From Lachnospiraceae bacterium (GTDB lineage: Bacteria > Bacillota > Clostridia > Lachnospirales > Lachnospiraceae), in NCBI GenBank assembly GCA_017619615.1, contig JAFZRY010000010.1, positions 62,001 through 126,000 on the forward strand: 64,000 nucleotides of DNA. Reading direction: 5' to 3'. The translations under genes and the position numbers were made by a program. Position 1 is the stretch's first letter, and the number at the start of each line of letters is the position of its first letter. The notes below the pieces were generated by a model, which had not been told where the DNA came from, ran no database searches, and saw only the letters and a list, made by a program, of their open reading frames with translations. Shown here one piece after another: positions 17,439-24,323 of this stretch.

Positions 17439-18302
17439 ATGTCCTTTGTGGTTTTTGCGGACGGAACGTCCAACCTGCCGGATTTCCTGCGGAAAGGCAT
17501 CCGCATGCTGCCGTGCGAGTACACGGTCAACGGGGAGCCCCGGGTCTATACGGGCGACCTGGAAAGCTTTGACGTCCACGCTTATTACGAAAGTCTGAGA
17601 AACGGGCTGGAAGTGAAGACCAGCCTGCTGAATACGCATCTGTTCCTGGAGGAATTCCTGCCGGTGCTGAAACAGGGCCTGGACGTGATCTACGTTGCCA
17701 TGAGCTCCGGCATCAGCGGGACCTTCGGCGCGGCCGTTGCGGCGGCGCAGGAACTGATGGGAGAGTTTAAGGCTCGCTTCATCCACATCGTGGATTCGAT
17801 GGGCTGCGGCCTGGGGACCGGCATGCTGGCGGCGCGGGCCCAGCGCCTCAGCGACGCGGACGTGGACGTCCGGGAAGCGGCGAAGATCCTGGATGAGGAA
17901 GTGCCGCACACCTGCCAGTATTTCACGGTCGACGACCTGAACTTCCTGAAGCGGACCGGCCGCGTCAGCGGGATGACCGCCCGTATCGGCACCGTCCTGA
18001 ACATCAAGCCGATCCTGTACGGCGACAAGGAAGGCCACATCGTGTCCTGCGGCATCGCCCGCGGCCGCAAAAAAGCCATCGACGACCTGGTCAAAAAATA
18101 CCGCGACAAGCACCTGGACGACCAGGACATGGGCGTCTACATCTCCCACGGCGACTGCCTGGAAGATGCTGAGCGCCTGGCGGAACTGGTCAAGGGCGTC
18201 ACGCCGGACGTGAAACTGACTATCTGCAAGCATGAGCCGTTTTCCGGTTCCCACGTCGGGCCGGGGATGCTGTCGCTGTTCTTCCGCGGAAAAGAAAGAT
18301 AA
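17439..18302 (+). CDS. DegV family (fatty-acid-binding) protein
   Basis: A 287-residue DegV/EDD-fold protein. Related proteins such as FakB hold a fatty acid for phosphorylation by the kinase FakA. Family features are VVFADGTSNLP at the start, YVAMSSGISGTFGAAVAAAQEL in the middle, FTVDDLNFLKRTGRVSG and the C-terminal EPFSGSHVGPGMLSLFF. Start at 17439 with AAAGGAGGG upstream. It has its own promoter and terminator. No FakA kinase lies nearby, and which fatty acid it binds cannot be seen. Confidence 0.92.
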   Translation: MSFVVFADGTSNLPDFLRKGIRMLPCEYTVNGEPRVYTGDLESFDVHAYYESLRNGLEVKTSLLNTHLFLEEFLPVLKQGLDVIYVAMSSGISGTFGAAVAAAQELMGEFKARFIHIVDSMGCGLGTGMLAARAQRLSDADVDVREAAKILDEEVPHTCQYFTVDDLNFLKRTGRVSGMTARIGTVLNIKPILYGDKEGHIVSCGIARGRKKAIDDLVKKYRDKHLDDQDMGVYISHGDCLEDAERLAELVKGVTPDVKLTICKHEPFSGSHVGPGMLSLFFRGKER

Positions 18303-18322
18303 ATGCACAGGAATATCCTAAT

Positions 18323-18350
18323 AAAGTCCGCCCTTCGGGGCGGACTTTTA
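18323..18350 (+). terminator. Terminator after the DegV gene
   Basis: AAAGTCCGCCC pairs with GGGCGGACTTT around the tetraloop TTCG and is followed by TTA; with A-runs on the other side it could also serve the convergent ABC transporter gene. Confidence 0.85.
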
Positions 18351-18373
18351 TGTGGGGAAAAGCAAATCCTGTT

Positions 18374-20314
18374 TTATTGCAGCTGGGACATGTCCACGTA
18401 GTCCGAAGCCTGCCGTTCAAACATCTGATGATAGACGGAATCCCGGGCAAACAGTTCCTTGTGGGTGCCGGATTCGATCAGCCGGCCTTCCCGGAACACA
18501 AAGATCTGACTGCTGTACCGGACGCTGTGCAGCCGGTGCGAAACATTGATAATGGTCTTTTTCCCGTGCAGTTCGCTGCGGATGCGGTTGTTGAGTTCGT
18601 ATTCGATATTCGGGTCCAGTGCCGCCGTCGGTTCGTCCAGGATCAGGATGTCGCTGTCCCGGTAGACCGCGCGCGCCAGTGCCAGCCGCTGGCTTTCTCC
18701 GCCGGAAGGGGTGTACCCGTTCGGATCGAATTCCCGGTAGATCATCGTATCCGTGCCTTTTTCCAGCGAGGCGATCTTTTCCGTCAGGCCCGCAAACGCA
18801 ATGGCGCCGTCCACACGGCGGCTGCATTCCGGATCGTCCTCATCCAGCCCCAGCGTGATATTGTCCCGGACCGAAAAGGAGAGCAGCTGGAAATCCTGAA
18901 AAACGCAGGCAAAGCGGGCCGCGTATTCCTTGCGGTCGATCCGGGCGATATCCGTCCCGTTGAGGGTGATCCTTCCGGAGGAGGGCTCGTACAGCCGCAG
19001 GAGCAGCTTGATAAAGGTGCTCTTGCCGGCCCCGTTGTCACCCACGATGGAAATGATATCGTTCTTCCCGATCTCACAGCTGATGTGCGACAGGGCGTCG
19101 GATTCCGAACCCGGGTAGCGGAAACTCACATCTTCGAACCGGATCGTCATCTGACTGTCAAGGGACGGCATGGGAACGGTGTCTGCATCCGGAAGGGCGT
19201 CGTACTCGCTTATCGTATATAATTCTTTAAATGACTCGTAATATTTATTGTACTGGTTCAGGGACGCGATCCCGCCGACCAGCCCTTTCAGCCCGGAAGA
19301 AAGCCCCTCGATCGCCTGCAGCATGCTGCTGAACACACCGGCGGAGGCGACCTGGCCGGACCGGGCCTCCCCGATCAGGTACCCGTATGTGACGGCCCGC
19401 TGAGCCACGTTGGCAAAAAGCATCAGGGCGCCGTATTTGATCCCGTAGTGCGAGATCTTCTCATAGAACCGCTGCAGTACATTCATCTGGCCGGTATAGC
19501 GGTCGGAGACCCAGTCGCTGCAGCCGCTGCCGCGGATCTCTTTGCCGAACTTGAAATGGTGAGAGAGCAGTGCAAAATAACCGGTCCGCCGTTCCTGTAC
19601 GGACTTTTCCAGATTGATCTCGATATTTTTCCGGGAAAGGCGGTAATTCAGCCAGATACTGATGCCGGTCAGGAGAAGGACCAGCAGGATCAGGGCAAAC
19701 CCGTGCTCCTTCAGATAATCCCGCAGATAATCCACATAGACAGCCATGGTCAGGATCGTGGAAAAAAGCCCGAAAGCCGTGTCCAGGATCTGGGCGAAGC
19801 CGGCCCCTCCCGAGGTGATGTACTGATCGGCCTTTGCTTTCAGATCCAGAAAATCCGCCGTCTCAGTCCTTTCATAACGGACGGACATGAGCCTGCGGGC
19901 AAGTTCCAGACGGAAAGATTTATAAATAAGCATTCTTTCCACCTGCAGGCGGTTTGTGATGATGCTCTGGATCAGGCCGGTGACCAGGATGGAGACCAGC
20001 AGCATGATCATGTATTTCACGCCCAGCCCGTAATCCGGCGCGGCGAGACCGCCTTCGGGACGGCGGATGACCGCGTCGACGAACAGCCGGACGTACCGGC
20101 TCAGGCCCTGGGGCGGCGCGGTTTCACCGGTCAGAAAGATCGTATCGATCAGCAGGGGGGAGAGGATCAGGGTGAACTGGGTGGCGATCGGAGCGATCAG
20201 CGTGTTGATGAACAGCAGAAAAAGAAATCTGGGATTGTATTTCCGGCAGATCTTAAACAAAAAAGCGATTCCCTCAAAGGGTCTGATCCGTAATTTCTTC
20301 TTTTCTTTATTCAT
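18374..20314 (-). CDS. ABC exporter (membrane domain fused to ATPase)
   Basis: A 646-residue half-transporter. Residues 1-340 hold about six membrane segments (FLFLLFINTLIAPIATQFTL, MIMLLVSILVTGLIQSI, LILLVLLLTGISIWL and others). The ATPase follows with Walker A VGDNGAGKST, signature PSGGESQRLALARA, Walker B ILILDEPTAALDP and an H-loop in NVSHRLHS. There is no N-terminal C39 peptidase. It is read away from the small peptide and radical SAM genes that start about 300 bp upstream, and it is the obvious candidate to export their product, though divergent placement leaves this open. I see no strong RBS before the ATG. Confidence 0.88.
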   Translation of the reverse strand: MNKEKKKLRIRPFEGIAFLFKICRKYNPRFLFLLFINTLIAPIATQFTLILSPLLIDTIFLTGETAPPQGLSRYVRLFVDAVIRRPEGGLAAPDYGLGVKYMIMLLVSILVTGLIQSIITNRLQVERMLIYKSFRLELARRLMSVRYERTETADFLDLKAKADQYITSGGAGFAQILDTAFGLFSTILTMAVYVDYLRDYLKEHGFALILLVLLLTGISIWLNYRLSRKNIEINLEKSVQERRTGYFALLSHHFKFGKEIRGSGCSDWVSDRYTGQMNVLQRFYEKISHYGIKYGALMLFANVAQRAVTYGYLIGEARSGQVASAGVFSSMLQAIEGLSSGLKGLVGGIASLNQYNKYYESFKELYTISEYDALPDADTVPMPSLDSQMTIRFEDVSFRYPGSESDALSHISCEIGKNDIISIVGDNGAGKSTFIKLLLRLYEPSSGRITLNGTDIARIDRKEYAARFACVFQDFQLLSFSVRDNITLGLDEDDPECSRRVDGAIAFAGLTEKIASLEKGTDTMIYREFDPNGYTPSGGESQRLALARAVYRDSDILILDEPTAALDPNIEYELNNRIRSELHGKKTIINVSHRLHSVRYSSQIFVFREGRLIESGTHKELFARDSVYHQMFERQASDYVDMSQLQ

Positions 20315-20615
20315 GGCGGAGACGCCGGTTCCTGATTTCTTTCATGACGGGACGAACCTTGATCTTATCCCTGTGCCCCGGCGTTTTCAGTATTTTGAAT
20401 ATATCAGATACCGTATAGGCACGCAAGTCCTTTTTGGGTGGGGCGCAGCCGGTCGAAAAATAGATATTGCGTTTTTAACCCGCCTGTTTTATTATGATAT
20501 CAGTTATTCACAGCATCCCGGAAAAGTTCTTGATGATCCGGCAGAATGCGGTGAGGTCAGGTTCTCTGCAGCAGATGTATGATGTTTACCCATTTTTATT
20601 TATGGAGGATGAATC
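20315..20615. other. Divergent intergenic region of the RiPP locus
   Basis: About 300 bp between the ABC exporter and the peptide gene. I find only the plus-strand promoter candidate at 20467-20495. No convincing additional reading frame or RNA element is visible. Confidence 0.5.
20467..20495 (+). promoter_or_regulatory. Candidate promoter of the peptide-radical SAM genes
   Basis: TTGCGT (20467-20472) and TATTAT (20490-20495) are 17 bp apart, 120 bp before the peptide gene. Confidence 0.45.
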
Positions 20616-20819
20616 ATGTTATTCAAAGAGATTACGGCAACCGTCAACGGCAACGGCTATCCCAGAGCCGAAGGCAATGATCCCAGTAACTGGAGATGCA
20701 AACCCGCCGGCGTTAACAACCCTGATACTCCCGGCTGTGAACATATCATCCCGGTTCCCCTTCCCCCGTTCAAACCCATTAACATCGGAATTGAGTGCGT
20801 AGTAGAAGTCAAACCTTAA
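20616..20819 (+). CDS. Putative RiPP precursor peptide, 67 aa
   Basis: A small gene with a strong RBS (TGGAGG) directly before a radical SAM maturase gene. The N-terminal part (MLFKEITATVNGNGYP) has a leader-like look. The C-terminal part contains three cysteines (NWRCKP, TPGCEH, IECVVE) separated by Pro/Asn-rich turns and a PVPLPPFKP stretch. Size, position and composition fit a precursor whose core is cross-linked by the neighbouring enzyme. I do not recognise the family, and homology was not tested. A hairpin separates it from the maturase gene. Confidence 0.65.
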   Translation: MLFKEITATVNGNGYPRAEGNDPSNWRCKPAGVNNPDTPGCEHIIPVPLPPFKPINIGIECVVEVKP

Positions 20820-20888
20820 TATAACTGAATATCCTGATCTTTTTCGAAACAAAAAAACATTTGCTGCAGAAATCTGATTCTGTTTCGG

Positions 20889-20940
20889 ATAATAGCTGAG
20901 GGCGTCTGTTTGTTTCAGGCAGCTCTTGGCTATTATTTTA
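20889..20940 (+). promoter_or_regulatory. Hairpin between precursor and maturase genes
   Basis: ATAATAGC (20889-20896) pairs with GCTATTAT (20929-20936), followed by TTTTA. It is weak for a full terminator and could lower maturase expression relative to the peptide, as is common in RiPP operons (inference). Confidence 0.45.
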
Positions 20941-20961
20941 GGGAGGAGAGAGAAGATCTTT

Positions 20962-22329
20962 ATGATTCGCGTGAAATATCTGGCAGCCGATGACGGCCGT
21001 GAACTGGCTTATTTCCCCGAAACACAGCGCTTTTTCTTTGTGGACGATGAAATGAAAGGCCTGATCGCCGACATGGACCGTCTCAGCCGGGAAGAAGTCA
21101 CGGAGAAATACGGAATCGGCAGCCGCGATTACGAAGAATACCTGGCCAAAATGGTGAGGCAGGAAAAACCGGAAAACAAAGAGGCAGATCCTGCCCGTCC
21201 GGCGGAGAACGTATTGCCCAGACTGGTCATCCATCTGGCCAACGACTGCAATCTGCGCTGTGTTTACTGTTATGCGGAAGGCGGCGCCTACCATTCTTCC
21301 CAGGACCTGATGAGCCGCGAAATGCTGGACCGTACGCTGGACGTGTTCTTCGGCGCGTATGATCGGATCAGTATGATCCAGTTTTTCGGCGGGGAACCGC
21401 TGCTGAACATGGACCTGATCGGATATGCCTGCGAGAAGGTCCTTGGAATCAACAAAGAGCGGGGCAAAGAGACCATCTTCGGGCTGGTTACCAACGGCAC
21501 GCTGATCAATGACCGTTTTATCGAACTGGTCAGGAAATACAGGATCGCCGTCACGGTCAGTTACGACGGGACGCCGGAAGTGAATGACCGGCTCCGGATC
21601 TTCCCGAACGGTGCCGGAACGAGCGAAGCAGTTCTGGGAAAAATGCGGAAACTGCAGGAAGCAGACGTTCCGTTCAGCATTGAGGTCACGTTCTCGGAAT
21701 ATCACAGACAGCTCGGTTATTCGGTGATGGATATCTATGACCGGCTGCACAAGGTGTTTCCGGAAGCCGGCATTCATATCGCGCCGGCGGGCGGCCTGCC
21801 CGAATGCGGGCTGGCGCTTCAGGACTCCGCCGCCGTTTTTTCGCAGGGCGTTGCCGATGCCGCTTCCCGTGCGGCGGCAGAGCCGGACAAGCCGGTCCTG
21901 TGTCATGCAACGGCGCAGTCTCTCATGGAAAAACTGGGCAAAAAGGACGAAGGAGCGGACGGGTTTTTCTGCGGAGCCGGTTCCAGTACTCTTTCCGTTA
22001 CGACAAAAGGGGATATCTATCCCTGCTTCATGCTGACCGATCTGCAGGAAGTGCGGTTCGGGAACGTGACGGAAGGTTCGCCGCTGGCGGACCTGTATCA
22101 GAACGAAAACTGGCAGCGGTTTATGCGGTTCAGCTATAAAGACGATCATCCGGAATGCCGTGACTGCTTCATCAATACCATTTGCAACGCCTGTGTCGGC
22201 CAGTTTTTCCTGAACACCGGAGAATTGTTCCGGATCAGTCCGTCGGATTGCGAAAGGTACCGGCGTCAGACAGAGGAAGCGATCAAAGGACTGGCAAAGA
22301 TTCAGGAAGCACGGGCGAATAGAATGTAA
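20962..22329 (+). CDS. Radical SAM/SPASM peptide maturase
   Basis: A 455-residue radical SAM enzyme. Residues 1-90 (MIRVKYLAADDGRELAYF onward) look like a peptide-recognition front domain. The [4Fe-4S] cysteines are in CNLRCVYC (C96, C100, C103), followed by FFGGEPLLN. A C-terminal SPASM domain has CGAGSSTLSVTTKGDIYPC and CRDCFINTICNAC, which bind auxiliary clusters. Such enzymes make thioether or carbon-carbon links in ribosomal peptides. Start placed at ATG 20962, with GGGAGGAGAG upstream, rather than the TTG further up. Probable substrate: the 67-residue peptide encoded 142 bp upstream. Confidence 0.9.
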   Translation: MIRVKYLAADDGRELAYFPETQRFFFVDDEMKGLIADMDRLSREEVTEKYGIGSRDYEEYLAKMVRQEKPENKEADPARPAENVLPRLVIHLANDCNLRCVYCYAEGGAYHSSQDLMSREMLDRTLDVFFGAYDRISMIQFFGGEPLLNMDLIGYACEKVLGINKERGKETIFGLVTNGTLINDRFIELVRKYRIAVTVSYDGTPEVNDRLRIFPNGAGTSEAVLGKMRKLQEADVPFSIEVTFSEYHRQLGYSVMDIYDRLHKVFPEAGIHIAPAGGLPECGLALQDSAAVFSQGVADAASRAAAEPDKPVLCHATAQSLMEKLGKKDEGADGFFCGAGSSTLSVTTKGDIYPCFMLTDLQEVRFGNVTEGSPLADLYQNENWQRFMRFSYKDDHPECRDCFINTICNACVGQFFLNTGELFRISPSDCERYRRQTEEAIKGLAKIQEARANRM

Positions 22330-22334
22330 AAGAG

Positions 22335-22364
22335 CCCGCCTCACAGGAGGCGGGTCCTTTTTTT
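22335..22364 (+). terminator. Terminator of the radical SAM gene
   Basis: CCCGCCTC pairs with GAGGCGGG around ACAG and is followed by TCCTTTTTTT. Confidence 0.88.
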
Positions 22365-22384
22365 CGGGAAAAGAGGAAGGCGCG

Positions 22385-23056
22385 TCAGCGGGCGCTGTCT
22401 TCCCACGCGGCCGTCAGTTTGGCCAGGAGGGCTTTCAGCTGCTTTTTTTCCTCATCGTTCAGGGCAGCGAAGAGGTCGCGAGGGCCGCGTTCGGCGGCTT
22501 TGGCCCGGCCGGCTTCCGTGAGCGAAACAGTCACGCGGCGGTGATCCTCTTCGGAGCGGATCCGGCTGATCAGGCCGCGGGCTTCCATTTTGCCCAGGAG
22601 TTCGGAGAGAGAACCGGGCTGGACGTCCATCAGTTCCGTGAGCTCACGCTGGGAGAGGCTTCCGCCGCCCAGGTCCAGCAGGCGCAGGACGCGCCGCACG
22701 CCGCGGTGGTCCGCCGGCCTGCGCTCCAGCGCGCGGTGGGAGCGGATCCACAGGCCCATCAGGCTGTCCGGATCGGGCAGGGGCGGGAAGGGCCGGCCCA
22801 TGGGACCATGACCGGGGAAGAAGGGGGCAGGGCCTTCGGGCCGGGGGAAGTCAGGGCCTTCGGGGCGGCAGCAGCGGCCATGTCCGGGATGGCCTTCGGG
22901 CCGGTGGCAGTGGCCGGGTCTTCCTTCAGGCCGGCGGCAGTCCTTCGGACCTTCCTCCCGCATCATTTCATCGCTATGGCAGCAGCTTTCCGCTGCGTTT
23001 TCTTTGTCAGGTTCCGTCATGTTGCCGTCGATCTTCGCATTGTCAAATTCAGTCAT
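22385..23056 (-). CDS. MarR-family regulator with a Cys/His-rich RPEG extension
   Basis: A 223-residue repressor-type protein. Residues from about 95 form a MarR winged helix (SLSQRELTELMDVQPGSLSE, then LLGKMEARGLISRI and the wing RSEEDHRRVTVSLTEAGR). The first 90 residues are unusual: repeated RPEG units (RRPEGRPGHCHRPEGHPGHG, then RCCRPEG) with several Cys and His, which could bind metal or a thiol-reactive signal. RBS AAGGAG, ATG at 23056. Its promoter is flanked by two copies of a GTACCTAA element, pointing to self-repression. The dehydrogenase gene at 23286 is divergent and may share the control. Confidence 0.85.
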   Translation of the reverse strand: MTEFDNAKIDGNMTEPDKENAAESCCHSDEMMREEGPKDCRRPEGRPGHCHRPEGHPGHGRCCRPEGPDFPRPEGPAPFFPGHGPMGRPFPPLPDPDSLMGLWIRSHRALERRPADHRGVRRVLRLLDLGGGSLSQRELTELMDVQPGSLSELLGKMEARGLISRIRSEEDHRRVTVSLTEAGRAKAAERGPRDLFAALNDEEKKQLKALLAKLTAAWEDSAR

Positions 23057-23090
23057 TCATCAGTCTCCTTTCGTCAGCAAAAATCTTTAT

Positions 23091-23138
23091 GTACCTAAAT
23101 AATATGCCGGACGGAACCGTTTGTCAAGGTACCTAACA
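23091..23138 (-). promoter_or_regulatory. Promoter and operators of the MarR gene
   Basis: On the minus strand, TTGACA (23122-23127) and TATTAT (23099-23104) are 17 bp apart. The palindrome AGGTACCT (23127-23134) abuts the -35 box, and a second GTACCTAA copy (23091-23098) lies just past the -10 box, a layout suited to repression. Confidence 0.75.
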
Positions 23139-23210
23139 AATTATTTTGCCATGATTTTGCCGCCATCCGGATACAATACTGCAGACCAATGTTCCTTTTT
23201 GGCGGATATG

Positions 23211-23239
23211 TTGAACTGAACCGCCTCATCTGCTATAAA
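23211..23239 (+). promoter_or_regulatory. Promoter of the dehydrogenase gene
   Basis: TTGAAC (23211-23216) and TATAAA (23234-23239) with a 17-bp spacer, 47 bp before the start codon. Confidence 0.65.
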
Positions 23240-23285
23240 AAGAGCAGAACATGAAGAAATCCGGACGGAAAACGGAGGACCGGCC

Positions 23286-24182
23286 ATGAAACTCGGCTTT
23301 ATCGGATTGGGGACCATGGGAACGGGCATGGCCCGGAACCTGCTGCGGAAGAACGGCAGCCTGACGGTCTATACGGCCACGCAAGAGAAGCGGCGGCGCC
23401 TGGCGGCGGAAGGCTTTGATATCGCCCGCTCCTATGCGGACCTGGAGGACTGCGGGATCATTTTCCTGAGCCTCCCGGACGCAGCGGTCGTGGAGAAAGT
23501 CATGCTCGGCGAAGGCGGCCTGATCCACGTCCTGAAGGAGAGCGGCGCCATCGTAGTCGACACCAGCACGATCTCCCCGGATAGCGCCCGCATGATCGCT
23601 TCCGCTTTCGAAGAACGCGCCGGCGCTTTCCTGGACGCCCCCGTCTCCGGCATGAAAGAACGCGCCGACGCCGGCACGCTCACCGTCATGGCCGGCGGCC
23701 TGCGCGAAGCCTTTGACGAAGTCAGACCCTACCTGGACATGATCGGCACGACCGTCCTCTACATGGGCGCCTCCGGCTGCGGCCAGGCCGCCAAAATGAT
23801 CAACAACGTCGCCTACGACATCAACGCCGCCGGCATTGCCGAACTCCTGCCCCTCGCCCTGCGCCTCGGCCTGGCCCCGGAGCAGATCGGCGCCGTCCTG
23901 AACAGCGGCTCCGGCCGCAGCTACGCCTCCGAATACTTCATCCCCCGCATCCTCGAAGGCCGCTTCACCGACGCCTACCCCATCGAAAAAGCCTTCAAGG
24001 ACCTCACCCACGCGGAAGAGACCGAAGCCGCGGAAGAAGTGGATCTCCCCATGACCAACGCCGCCGCTGCGGTCTTCCGCCGCGCGATCGAAGAAGGGTT
24101 CGGTGCATTAAGCAAAGGCGGCCTGATCCGGGTCAAAGAAGAGGAGATGGGCGTACTGTTCCGTCGGAAAGACGCCGAATGA
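23286..24182 (+). CDS. NAD(P)-dependent beta-hydroxyacid dehydrogenase (3-hydroxyisobutyrate dehydrogenase family)
   Basis: A 298-residue enzyme with the dinucleotide loop GFIGLGTMGTGMARNLL at its start, the substrate-site block LDAPVSGMKERADAGTLTVM near residue 118 and the catalytic-lysine region GCGQAAKMINNVAYDINAAG (Lys about 172). The family oxidises 3-hydroxyisobutyrate, tartronate semialdehyde, hydroxybutyrate or similar acids; the exact substrate is unclear. It has its own promoter and terminator. The gene is divergent from the MarR regulator, which may control it. Confidence 0.9.
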   Translation: MKLGFIGLGTMGTGMARNLLRKNGSLTVYTATQEKRRRLAAEGFDIARSYADLEDCGIIFLSLPDAAVVEKVMLGEGGLIHVLKESGAIVVDTSTISPDSARMIASAFEERAGAFLDAPVSGMKERADAGTLTVMAGGLREAFDEVRPYLDMIGTTVLYMGASGCGQAAKMINNVAYDINAAGIAELLPLALRLGLAPEQIGAVLNSGSGRSYASEYFIPRILEGRFTDAYPIEKAFKDLTHAEETEAAEEVDLPMTNAAAAVFRRAIEEGFGALSKGGLIRVKEEEMGVLFRRKDAE

Positions 24183-24204
24183 CGTTCTCTGAAACAGTTT
24201 GATC

Positions 24205-24249
24205 AAAGGAGCCTGATCCGGTGAGTTCCGCCCGTGACAGGCTCCTTTT
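24205..24249 (+). terminator. Terminator after the dehydrogenase gene
   Basis: AAAGGAGCCTG (24205-24215) pairs with CAGGCTCCTTT (24238-24248) across a 22-base loop, followed by a short T-run. Confidence 0.7.
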
Positions 24250-24254
24250 CCGAC

Positions 24255-24301
24255 TCTTAAACAAATCTTAACTTCTGTTTCCGGGAGGAATCGTTTAGAA
24301 T
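24255..24301 (+). promoter_or_regulatory. Activator-type promoter with PhoB/OmpR-like direct repeats
   Basis: TCTTAA occurs at 24255-24260 and 24266-24271, an 11-bp period typical of OmpR-family response regulators. A -10 box TAGAAT (24296-24301) has only a weak -35 (TTCTGT), as expected for a promoter needing an activator. The fused regulator-kinase gene follows 22 bp later, so autoregulation is likely (inference). Confidence 0.55.
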
Positions 24302-24323
24302 ACAGACAAGGAGAAATAACGAC

